The notes under the pieces were generated by a model. That model was not told the origin of the DNA. It was given only the letters and a program-made list of their open reading frames with translations, and searched no databases. This document shows positions 16,601 to 24,359 of a stretch of 58,281 nucleotides of DNA, piece by piece. A program made the translations under genes and the position numbers. Each line of letters opens with the position of its first letter. The stretch's first letter is position 1. The stretch comes from Chloroflexota bacterium (GTDB lineage Bacteria; Chloroflexota; Ktedonobacteria; Ktedonobacterales; Ktedonobacteraceae): contig CADDZH010000021.1 in assembly GCA_902812455.1 (NCBI GenBank), forward strand, positions 1 through 58,281, written 5' to 3'.

Positions 16601-17175
16601 GTCCGGTTTGCCCATACATCGCCGCCGGCCTCGTCTGCATCCATATCATGAAGCCAGGGCCATAGATCTGGCACCTGGTTTGCCAGGTCTTTCTCCTCTT
16701 CCTTCTCTGTGGGCTTCCCTGCGGAGAGCTCCTGCGGCAAAGGTGTATTCTCACGCTGGATATCTATGGCAATCTCCGGTAAGGGAGATAAGCGCGAAGG
16801 GCGAGGGATGCGGCGCGTTGCCTCCTGCTCCTGCTCCTCCTGGGCAATGCGTTGCGCTGCCGCGTTGAGTCGCGACAGCATATCCTCGATTACACCATCA
16901 TCATTCGCAGCCGGCTCTTCGACCGGTGAGATCGGCGGTGTTTGCATGAGCTGGGGAATACGAACGGTGGGCTGAGGAGCAGTAATAGGTTCTTCAAGAT
17001 CGCTACCAGCTTCGCCTTGTTCAGGAGACATAGCGACAATAGGAGGCGTCTTGACAGGCGTCTCTGGCAGGGTATCGGCTTCTTCCCAAAGTTGCGTGTG
17101 TAAAAGCGACTGGCAGGTGTCACAAAATAAAGAAGTCGCTTCACAAGGCTTGCTGCAGCGCAAACAACGATTCAT
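13693..17175 (-). CDS. Large zinc-ribbon membrane protein with BACON-like array and C-terminal carboxypeptidase-regulatory-like domain
   Basis: A protein of 1160 residues. It has an N-terminal zinc ribbon (Cys4, Cys7, Cys18, Cys21), an acidic low-complexity cytoplasmic segment, one membrane helix near residue 255 (VAFIALVILAIVALGVDSVL) and an Ig-like domain. About six or seven BACON-like repeats follow. The last about 90 residues form a carboxypeptidase-regulatory-like fold (LPGATVTLTNAAGQSF ... YSFSSVAAGTYTLTAT). The later BACON units carry a Cys pair (PPC...CxxPxSW) likely to form disulfides outside the cell. The start at 17175 puts the zinc ribbon at the N-terminus as in the paralogues; the frame extends 39 bases further upstream. 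Function is inferred to be surface structure or adhesion. Confidence 0.8.
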   Translation of the reverse strand: MNRCLRCSKPCEATSLFCDTCQSLLHTQLWEEADTLPETPVKTPPIVAMSPEQGEAGSDLEEPITAPQPTVRIPQLMQTPPISPVEEPAANDDGVIEDMLSRLNAAAQRIAQEEQEQEATRRIPRPSRLSPLPEIAIDIQRENTPLPQELSAGKPTEKEEEKDLANQVPDLWPWLHDMDADEAGGDVWANRTDPLLSRQFTKRIEAGPLDEEDMQQAVAAGLATRPLPTRRKSMFSSLFPGYRGSGKMARRIQVAFIALVILAIVALGVDSVLLSVAFIHPRHSAGIPGGPPTLTLSPDVAYVGQTVTLHILHFTPGTQVYVTHDIEETVQLTSGAALIHTSSDGSASTSMLIDASWGPGFHTVQAEDVRTRYTASATLQIAGQGPTPPPHLLLGTSSLDFGAGVEGTNSIQSLTLHNSGGGSISWTASSNQPWLLVAPSQGVFSTSETISVAVQRANLEPGDYNDGVLTFSSNVGPPQPVKVHMTVDALPPNVGAVLVVTPAVLSFTALDGGPDPAMQALTIANPGSQPLQWSLAGNNPIGMGSQDILLHFLNINNSWLSTDQASGVVAPHSSSLVQVMVNSQNLLPGVYTNMLVFDGAQGTYDGPQDVSVALTVEPHCGLLLNTGSISFTAVSGQGNPSDQSVSLSATPSCAQAINWQAVAGANWISVTPSSGQVKGTAKTVTAVGVNAAILKPGTYISNITFVEAQSTQSVAVQLVVQPPPPPSAPIMGAAPLNLNFSTTVGMPNPPGQVVTITNTGGGTLYWHVSAIPLSLSWLGASPSGGSIPPGGTAQVTVTININTNPPLTPNTYVGQVVINGSNSSGGAAAGNPQTVMVDLLVLPPCALAQPSSSALSFSAVQGTGDPAPQTFSITASGNCNWPLSWNTGIPRSASWLKLSPSSGTVAASGQSSTITVAPTIAGLNPGTYTAQISINASDGSSNVQGTPQTVSVTLTVQPPCTLQVASSSLSFTVVQGQSSSQNVSFNETGTCARPVSWTATASNGASWLSVSPASGSDSGSGATVTANVNTTGLQPGTYQGTITISATGNGGAVVQGSPQTVTVTLTVVAGFTLSGTVFACSNGSCTTPLPGATVTLTNAAGQSFTATADGSGNYSFSSVAAGTYTLTATGSINGQNYSGTLSGINVTGNQTGLNIDCNPS

Positions 17176-17501
17176 ACCTGAACTCTTCTCGTATTCTAGA
17201 CCGCTCGCCGCCATGCCACATAAACCGCTGCCCCTGGCCTATTCCGCCCCTCGATCACATGAAAATAAAAATAGGGCTATAGTTCCTTGAGGGCCTATCC
17301 ATAATGTTAAACGTTGAGATGGCCTGTTTTGTCACTCAAGTGAGGACTATACAGTACTGGCTGGGAAGTATTGGCTGTATGCTTGTATACCGGTGAAGGG
17401 GAACAGCATACTATCCTTCATGGTGTGGTACAATTGAAGCCAGGTGGGACAGTGATATCAGGTGCTGCCAGGTGCCACGCATCCATCATGGAGGTGAGAC
17501 A

Positions 17502-17765
17502 ATGCTAAAGATATTAGCTATGGCCGCTGCTGCTCTACTCCTGCTGCTCGGCATCTTTCTCGTGGCTACAACTCCCAGCCCTGGCAACCTGCATTTCTCC
17601 GGCATAAGCTTTATCTTTGTTGGCATCGCTGTTTTCGTGCTCGTTCTTATGTCCTGGTTGAACGAGCTTTACAATCAAGCAGCTATTCTCGCCGTTGGAT
17701 TAAGCCTGGCAGGAGTGCTGTTCATTGCAGGCTTGATATTTGCCCTCGTAACGTTTTTCTTTTAA
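17502..17765 (+). CDS. Small three-helix membrane protein
   Basis: A protein of 87 residues with three hydrophobic helices (MAAAALLLLLGIFLVA, ISFIFVGIAVFVLVLMSW, AAILAVGLSLAGVLFIAGLI). The start is fixed by GGAGGTGAG a few bases upstream. No known motif is seen. It lies 20 bp upstream of the promoter of the structured RNA on the same strand. Function unknown. Confidence 0.7.
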   Translation: MLKILAMAAAALLLLLGIFLVATTPSPGNLHFSGISFIFVGIAVFVLVLMSWLNELYNQAAILAVGLSLAGVLFIAGLIFALVTFFF

Positions 17766-17785
17766 CCTCACACTTACGCTTGAGC

Positions 17786-17814
17786 TTGACACCATTCCCC
17801 TCACATATTACAAT
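17786..17814 (+). promoter_or_regulatory. Near-consensus sigma70 promoter of the structured RNA
   Basis: TTGACA and TACAAT with exactly 17 bp between them, the strongest promoter match seen in the window. The predicted transcript begins about 17821, right at a 5' hairpin (CCAGGG/CCCTGG, 17822-17842). Confidence 0.8.
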
Positions 17815-17891
17815 GTAGACACCAGGGAGGTAAAAGACCCTGGCCTGGAGCGAAGGGCTCTAATAGGTAAGCCGAAAGGAGGCGACAACCT

Positions 17892-17951
17892 ATGAAGATT
17901 CCAGTTCGCTTACTAGGGATGGTGTTTCAGATCGACAGGGATTGCCCGTAA
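17892..17951 (+). CDS. Possible micropeptide 1 (19 residues) in the structured RNA
   Basis: AAGGAGG lies nine bases before ATG, and the frame encodes MKIPVRLLGMVFQ then IDRDCP. The first 13 residues are shared with the second module, with one Lys/Arg change and one silent change. The stop codon lies in the loop side of the GCCCG hairpin. Conservation could equally come from RNA structure, so coding is unproven. Confidence 0.35.
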   Translation: MKIPVRLLGMVFQIDRDCP

Positions 17952-18036
17952 AAACGGGCATCCTGCACTGAACACTGGAACCTTCACAAAAGCGAAGGGC
18001 TTCTGATAGGTAAGCCGAAAGGAGGCTGACGAACCT

Positions 18037-18084
18037 ATGAGGATTCCGGTTCGCTTACTAGGGATGGTGTTTCAGGTCACTTAG
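18037..18084 (+). CDS. Possible micropeptide 2 (15 residues) in the structured RNA
   Basis: AAGGAGG is eleven bases upstream of ATG, and the frame encodes MRIPVRLLGMVFQVT. It is the sister of the frame at 17892. The start codon overlaps the 3' arm of the ATAGGT/ACCTAT stem, so translation would depend on opening that stem. Confidence 0.33.
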   Translation: MRIPVRLLGMVFQVT

Positions 18085-18172
18085 TAGAGCCCGTGAAAGC
18101 GGGCACTGAACACCAGAATCTCTAGCCTTCTGCCGCTCAAATGATTGAGTGGTGGAAGGCAGCCTGAAAAGC

Positions 18173-18206
18173 AAAGGGCTGGTTAACGCGCGTTAACCAG
18201 CCCTTT
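18173..18206. terminator. 34-bp perfect palindrome terminator
   Basis: AAAGGGCTGGTTAACG followed by its exact reverse complement, ending CCCTTT and followed by CTCT. It reads as an A-tract/T-tract terminator from either strand and lies between the structured RNA and the convergent small gene. Confidence 0.8.
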
Positions 18207-18218
18207 CTCTGTCTGGAA

Positions 18219-18446
18219 CTACCCTCCCTGAATGCTGTAACTGGGTTCCGAGCGATCATCAAGCCAGATCAACGTTTGCCCCTCAGTCTCCTTCTGCCTG
18301 GTACGTATCTCCGCTTCCCAATCTTCGCGTGGAATGGTCGTCACCGCATCCAACAGGCTGCAGCGAATATTGTTCTGCAATCCCTCAATGGTGGCCGTAT
18401 CCTCGCCCTCGTCGAGACGCTCGCTAATGTATTCTCCTAAACGCAT
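18219..18446 (-). CDS. Hypothetical small acidic protein
   Basis: A protein of 75 residues, strongly acidic in its first 25 (LGEYISERLDEGEDTATIEG), with no membrane segment. GAGGAGT before the ATG supports the start. It sits between the palindromic terminator and the hydrolase-like gene on the other side, transcribed on its own or after a short leader. No family recognised. Confidence 0.6.
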   Translation of the reverse strand: MRLGEYISERLDEGEDTATIEGLQNNIRCSLLDAVTTIPREDWEAEIRTRQKETEGQTLIWLDDRSEPSYSIQGG

Positions 18447-18502
18447 AGACTCCTCACTTTCTTGTAAAGAACATGGGATACTCCTCAGTATTATATACGT
18501 CT

Positions 18503-19468
18503 TTAGACAGCAGCTCCGGCAAACTCGCTGATCAACCTGTTGAAATTCGCGGCCTGCTCATCCTGCGGCTGCTGGCTGCACTTATCGAGGATACGCACAT
18601 CCACGCGCGGGTTCACACGCTTGAAGGCTACGCTGACCTCAGACGAGGCCGGCATACCCTCGCGCCCTAGCACGATGACCACAGGCATGCGCAATCGCGC
18701 AAATGCCTCGTACACATCCAGGGTCAAAGCATCGCCCAGCAATGAAGCCATCGCAAAGCGGCTGTTGGGCTGGTGCGCGCAGGTGTAGAGATACTCGACC
18801 AGATCATCGCTGATCAGGTCAGGATTGTGGTAGCCCTGCCTCTCGTAGTAACGGCGAATAGCCGCTCGCGACGTAAGCAGGTTGTACATAAACTGGCCCA
18901 TGACAGGCAGCCGCAGCAAGAACTTCCACGCAGAACTCAACGGCCCCGTTCTATGTTCCTGCAAGATGGCAGGCGGAGGCGTGACCAGCACGAGCCGCTC
19001 AAAAAGCTGGGGCCGGCGATAAGCATCCTCAATCACATAAGCGCAACTCAGGCCATGAGCAACAACAATAGCAGGCTTGCCAATCAGCTCCCGCATGAAA
19101 TCGTTGATCAGGTCGCTAAAGATTTCGGGAGTATAATCAATAGCCGGGTGATCCGAGAGGCCGAAACCTGGCAGGTCGATGACATAGACACGGAACTGCT
19201 CGGCCAGCGCGTCAATGTTTTTGCGCCATTCATAGGAAGAAGCCCCGGGGCCAAAACCATGAATAAGCAGCAGGGGTTTGGCGCCACGCTCTCCCTTCAC
19301 CTCGTAGAACATATCGCCGTACTTCCATGGATAGCGCCGCTGCTCACCTGTCAAGGTCGTATTGAGCGTACCGGCCTTGATCTCGATCAATTTGTTGGCA
19401 ATGGTAAGCGTTCCTGCCACTCCACCGGCCACCAGGCCCGTCGTCAACAGTATTCCCTTCAGTTTCAT
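18503..19468 (-). CDS. Alpha/beta-hydrolase fold protein, probably lacking the catalytic histidine
   Basis: A protein of 321 residues with an N-terminal hydrophobic segment (signal anchor, ILLTTGLVAGGVAGTLTIAN), then an alpha/beta-hydrolase core. The oxyanion loop LLLIHGFGPGASSYEW and DLPGFGLSD are typical. The nucleophile elbow reads AHGLSCAY (Ser141), less usual than GxSxG. At the acid position there is LGREG (Glu270). Where the histidine is expected (CGHxPQxE), the protein has CSQQPQDE, with Gln299. It may be inactive, use another residue, or serve as a binding protein. AGGAG seven bases upstream fixes the start. Confidence 0.8.
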   Translation of the reverse strand: MKLKGILLTTGLVAGGVAGTLTIANKLIEIKAGTLNTTLTGEQRRYPWKYGDMFYEVKGERGAKPLLLIHGFGPGASSYEWRKNIDALAEQFRVYVIDLPGFGLSDHPAIDYTPEIFSDLINDFMRELIGKPAIVVAHGLSCAYVIEDAYRRPQLFERLVLVTPPPAILQEHRTGPLSSAWKFLLRLPVMGQFMYNLLTSRAAIRRYYERQGYHNPDLISDDLVEYLYTCAHQPNSRFAMASLLGDALTLDVYEAFARLRMPVVIVLGREGMPASSEVSVAFKRVNPRVDVRILDKCSQQPQDEQAANFNRLISEFAGAAV

Positions 19469-19632
19469 GTACTTCTCCTGCTTTGCATTTTATTCGCTGG
19501 TTAATATATCATGCTACGGGAGAGGAGTGCAAATCATCGTCTCTACACACTAATGCGTCTTTGAGATATGATGATATAGACTGATATGTCTGTGACCATT
19601 ACGGCAGAGAAACAACCCGGAGAGGTTTGACA

Positions 19633-20991
19633 ATGACGACGGCAATTGCCCAGCCGCTATCAAGCATTCACAGTATATCTGGCTATCCCGTGCTGGGGAA
19701 TCTCCTGGATTTCCGCTATCGCAGGCTGGCACTCTTGCGGCGCGTCGCCCAGGAATGCGGAGATATCGGCGCATTTCGCATTGGGCCTCGCACCGTTATC
19801 TTACTCAATGCGGCAGAGCTAGCTCATGCCGTGCTGGTCGAGCATGCCTATGATTTCGAGAAAACTCCGAACTTCCGTACCTTTGGCCGCCCTTTGCTCG
19901 GCAATGGATTGCTCACCAGCGAGAACGAGTTCCATAAACGACAACGCAAGCTTGTCGCCCCGGCCTTCCAGCACCGGCGCATCGCTGCATACGCTGATAT
20001 CATGGTCAACTATGCTGGCAGGCTCCAGCAGGAATGGGCAGATGGCCAGATCATCGATGTGGCCAGGGAAATGATGCGCCTGACGCTGTGGATCGTGGGC
20101 AAGACACTCTTCGATGCAGATGTGCTGGGAGAAGCTGAAAAACTGGGTAAAGCTTTAACCATTGCCATGCATCGCTTCAGCTCGGACATGTCCTCGTTTG
20201 TCCACATCCCCTATGATTGGCCAGTGCCCAATAACCGGCGCATCCACAAGGCTGTCGCCATCCTCAATGCTACCATACTCAAGATGATCGAGGAACGGCG
20301 GCGCTCCAAAGAGGATCGCGGAGACCTGATTTCGATGCTGCTTCGTGCTAGAGACGAAGACGATGGGAGCTTTATGACCGACCGGCAGGTGCGCGACGAG
20401 GCCATGACGCTCTTCCTGGCCGGGCATGAAACAACCGCTGTAGCGCTCTCCTGGACGTGGTACCTATTGACGCAGCATCCTGAGATGTATGTGAAGGTGC
20501 GCGAGGAAGTCGATCAAGTCCTGGGTGGACGTGCCCCGGCATTTGCTGACCTGGCAAAGCTGCCTTATACATTGCAGGTGCTCAAAGAGTCTATGCGTCT
20601 TTACCCGCCGGCTTTCGCCATTGCCCGGCAGGCGGTACGGCCCGTCACTCTTGGGGGCTATCGCCTGGAGCCTGGCACGCTCCTCGCTATCAGCCCTTAC
20701 ATCATGCATCGCCGGCCTGACTACTTCCCCGATCCCGAACGTTTCGATCCTGAACGCTTTACGCCGGAGGCAGAGCAGCGCCTGCTCCGCTATGCCTATC
20801 TCCCATTTGGCGGCGGACCCCGTATTTGCGTGGGCAATCACTTTGCGCTTATGGAAGCCCACCTTGTCCTGGCAACGCTGGTCCAGCACGTAATATTTGA
20901 GCTTGTTCCTGGGCAGCGCATCGAGCCGCTGCCGCTCGTCACATTACGTCCAAAGCATGGCATCAAAATGAAAGTTATCCGGCGTACCTGA
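19633..20991 (+). CDS. Cytochrome P450
   Basis: A protein of 452 residues, complete for the family. It has the oxygen-binding I-helix motif LAGHETTA, the ExxR motif in LKESMRLYPPAFAIARQ, the PERF block (DPERFDPERFTPEAE) and the heme loop PFGGGPRICVGNHFA with Cys399 as axial ligand. The overall style resembles the bacterial class that includes CYP102-like and CYP110-like fatty-acid hydroxylases, but the substrate cannot be read off. GGAGAGGT seven bases upstream favours ATG at 19633 over a TTG six bases before. No ferredoxin or reductase gene is adjacent; the [2Fe-2S] protein at 10.3 kb is the only electron-carrier candidate in the window. Confidence 0.93.
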   Translation: MTTAIAQPLSSIHSISGYPVLGNLLDFRYRRLALLRRVAQECGDIGAFRIGPRTVILLNAAELAHAVLVEHAYDFEKTPNFRTFGRPLLGNGLLTSENEFHKRQRKLVAPAFQHRRIAAYADIMVNYAGRLQQEWADGQIIDVAREMMRLTLWIVGKTLFDADVLGEAEKLGKALTIAMHRFSSDMSSFVHIPYDWPVPNNRRIHKAVAILNATILKMIEERRRSKEDRGDLISMLLRARDEDDGSFMTDRQVRDEAMTLFLAGHETTAVALSWTWYLLTQHPEMYVKVREEVDQVLGGRAPAFADLAKLPYTLQVLKESMRLYPPAFAIARQAVRPVTLGGYRLEPGTLLAISPYIMHRRPDYFPDPERFDPERFTPEAEQRLLRYAYLPFGGGPRICVGNHFALMEAHLVLATLVQHVIFELVPGQRIEPLPLVTLRPKHGIKMKVIRRT

Positions 20992-21012
20992 GCGATTTTT
21001 CTCCTATCCCCC

Positions 21013-21041
21013 TTGCAGTCTCACAAGTGATGGTGTATGAT
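21013..21041 (+). promoter_or_regulatory. Sigma70-type promoter of groES-groEL
   Basis: TTGCAG and TATGAT separated by 17 bp, ending nine bases before the CIRCE element, so the operator overlaps the transcription start. Confidence 0.6.
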
Positions 21042-21049
21042 ATAGGCGG

Positions 21050-21076
21050 TTAGCACTCTCAGCATGAAAGTGCTAA
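21050..21076 (+). promoter_or_regulatory. CIRCE operator (HrcA binding site)
   Basis: TTAGCACTC-N9-AAGTGCTAA, matching the consensus TTAGCACTC-N9-GAGTGCTAA with a single mismatch in the right arm. It predicts repression by HrcA and induction by heat or unfolded protein. hrcA itself is not in the window. Confidence 0.95.
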
Positions 21077-21128
21077 CCCTCGGATCGATCCCAATCTCAT
21101 CTACTACAATATAAGGGAGGATTCTGGC

Positions 21129-21431
21129 ATGTCAACAGTGAGTGTGAAGATTCGACCGCTCGGCGACCGCGTACTGGTTAAGCCCCTGGAGCGTGAAACT
21201 GTTACCAAGACAGGCATCGTGCTCCCGGATACGGCAAAGGAGAAACCCCAGGAGGGCGAAGTTCTCGCCGTTGGCCCTGGGAAAGTCCTGGACAACGGCA
21301 AGCGCACAACCTTAGAAGTGCAGGTTGGACAGCGTGTACTGTTTGCCAAATACGCCGGCACCGAAGTCAAGATGGATGACCAGGAGTATTTGATCCTTCG
21401 CGAAAGCGACATCATGGGTATTGTTGAATAA
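21129..21431 (+). CDS. groES: Co-chaperonin GroES
   Basis: A protein of 100 residues. It has [16 protein letters not shown] at the N-terminus, the mobile loop ([16 protein letters not shown]), [12 protein letters not shown] and the closing [14 protein letters not shown]. It forms the heptameric lid of GroEL. GGGAGG precedes the ATG by eight bases. The gene is first in the CIRCE-controlled operon with groEL 26 bp downstream. Confidence 0.98.
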   Translation: MSTVSVKIRPLGDRVLVKPLERETVTKTGIVLPDTAKEKPQEGEVLAVGPGKVLDNGKRTTLEVQVGQRVLFAKYAGTEVKMDDQEYLILRESDIMGIVE

Positions 21432-21445
21432 GTTGTTTGGACTGA

Positions 21446-23083
<1,638 letters not shown>

Positions 23084-23094
23084 TATATTGGATG

Positions 23095-23450
23095 CCGTAG
23101 GTTCCCGATTGATCGTGGAACCCGATGTATCGCGCCCCTACGATGGCCAGCCCAGCCGTAGGGGCCGATTATGAGGATGAACAAAATAATGCGGGAATAG
23201 GTGTAGGGGCCGATTTATCGCGCCCATCGCCGATTCATCGGCCTCTATCCTGGCCACATTATTGGCGGAATAATTTGTTAACGTCCATTATCGCGCCCGT
23301 CGCCGATGATGAATTTTACCATTCAAGATCGGCAAAAGTGGGGTGGGACATGTCATGTTGAGCGAGTGAGCCGTAGCCCTGAGCGCAGCGAAGGGGAATG
23401 CGCTCAGGATGACAAACCATTACCGATTTTGGTCGTTAACATTCATCATC
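23095..23450. repeat. Dense array of dispersed repeats after groEL
   Basis: About 350 bases with no gene. In order: GTAGGTTCCCGATTGATCGT with GGAACCCGATGTATCGCG (23097); two GTAGGGGCCGATT(T)AT units (23158 and 23205), the second with CGCCGATTCATCGGCCTC; then TGTCATGTTGAGCGAGTGAG (23352) through CTGAGCGCAGCGAAGGGGAA to CGCTCAGGATGACA (23401-23414); then CATTACCGATTTTGGTCGTT. It is the richest repeat cluster in the window. Confidence 0.75.
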
Positions 23451-23469
23451 GGCCTTACGCTCATCACAG

Positions 23470-23523
23470 ACGTTCATCCTCGCATCCAAAGATTCTATAA
23501 TAGAAAGGTGCGAGGATGAACGT
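23470..23523 (+). promoter_or_regulatory. 15-bp inverted repeat enclosing a -10 box
   Basis: ACGTTCATCCTCGCA (23470-23484) and its exact reverse complement (23509-23523) flank 24 bases containing TATAAT (23496-23501). Seven T residues follow. As RNA it would be a strong hairpin with a T-run, like a terminator for the upstream side; as DNA it would place a promoter between two operator half-sites about 30 bp before the methyltransferase gene. TTCATC at 17 bp is a weak -35. Confidence 0.55.
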
Positions 23524-23553
23524 TTTTTTGCTGAATGGCAATGAGTAATAACT

Positions 23554-24345
23554 ATGCCCATCGACTTTCATGCTGAAGAGAACCGCTTTTCCTATGCAAC
23601 GCGGCAGGCCCATCCAACATGGATTGAGGCGATCAAGGCCATCGTAGATGTTCAGGGCAAGAAAGTGGCCGACATTGGTTGTGGTGGAGGCATCTATTCA
23701 GCAGCGCTTGCAGAAATGGGGGCTGCTCACGTCGCCGGCATTGATTTCTCAGAAGAGATGCTCAAGGCGGCTCGCGCAAACTGCCTTGGATATCCACAGA
23801 TCAGTTTTGTCACGGGCAACGCTCTTGATACGGGGCTAGCTGGCAATCAGTTCGATGTTATCCTGGAACGCGCGGTAATTCATCACCTGGCACGCCAGGA
23901 CGTGGAGCAATGCTTCAAAGAAGCATTCCGCCTCCTTAAGCCTGGTGGAATATTGATTGTGCAGGATCGCACACCCGAAGACTGCTTGCTGCCAGGAAGC
24001 GGAACAAACATTCGGGGCTACTTCTTTGCCCGCTATCCGAAGCTGCGTGAGCGAGAGATAGTACGCCGTCTGGATAGCGAGTTTGTTATGCAGGCGCTGC
24101 TCCTGGCTGGTTTTGTGGAGGCAGAGGAGCGAAAGTTATGGGAGGTGCGAGCTATCTATCCAGACCTCGATGCCCTGTCCGGTGATATCCTTGCTCGTAC
24201 TGGCCGGTCTATCCTGCATGAACTGACCGATACCGAACTACAAGACCTTGTGATCTATATTCGAGAGCAGTTGCAAGCACAAGGGATAGAGAAGGAGATC
24301 GTTGATCGGGATCGCTGGACAGTATGGAATGGTGTAAGGAAGTGA
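23554..24345 (+). CDS. Class I SAM-dependent methyltransferase
   Basis: A protein of 263 residues with a Rossmann-type methyltransferase core in residues about 35-150. The SAM loop is VADIGCGGGIYSAAL, followed by IDFSEEML (ribose-binding acidic residue), a motif with NxFD (NQFDVILERAVIHHL) and LKPGGILIVQDR. The style resembles UbiE/COQ5-like small-molecule methyltransferases. The acceptor is unknown. The ribosome site is weak. It converges on nuoN with 14 bp between stop codons and no clear terminator. Confidence 0.88.
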   Translation: MPIDFHAEENRFSYATRQAHPTWIEAIKAIVDVQGKKVADIGCGGGIYSAALAEMGAAHVAGIDFSEEMLKAARANCLGYPQISFVTGNALDTGLAGNQFDVILERAVIHHLARQDVEQCFKEAFRLLKPGGILIVQDRTPEDCLLPGSGTNIRGYFFARYPKLREREIVRRLDSEFVMQALLLAGFVEAEERKLWEVRAIYPDLDALSGDILARTGRSILHELTDTELQDLVIYIREQLQAQGIEKEIVDRDRWTVWNGVRK

Positions 24346-24359
24346 AGATGGGTTCCTCA

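Larger units (their letters stand above)
17821..18212 (+). ncRNA. Candidate free-standing structured RNA with two tandem modules
   Basis: About 390 nt between a strong promoter and a strong terminator, with no long reading frame. Two modules, 142 bp apart (about 17850-17982 and 17992-18120), share around 90% of their first 80 bases. Each has a hairpin ATAGGT...ACCTAT with an inner GCC/GGC, a GATTCC(A/G)GT arm closing against ACTGG/ACCAG, a GTGTTTCAG/CTGAACAC stem, and a GCCCG/CGGGC hairpin whose loop differs (TAAAAA or TGAAAG). GCGAA can also pair with TTCGC and GGTAAG with CTTACT, in a pseudoknot order. A third hairpin (GCCTTC...GAAGGC, 18125-18160) precedes the terminator. I recognise no known riboswitch or ribozyme class in it. 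Each module also holds a short reading frame with a good ribosome site, so a dual role is possible. Confidence 0.7.

Noticed and set aside
17850..18120. Known riboswitch class (c-di-GMP-I, SAM-I, TPP, cobalamin, ydaO, fluoride)
   Set aside because: None of the consensus boxes that I recall for these classes is present, and no gene follows on the strand before the terminator.
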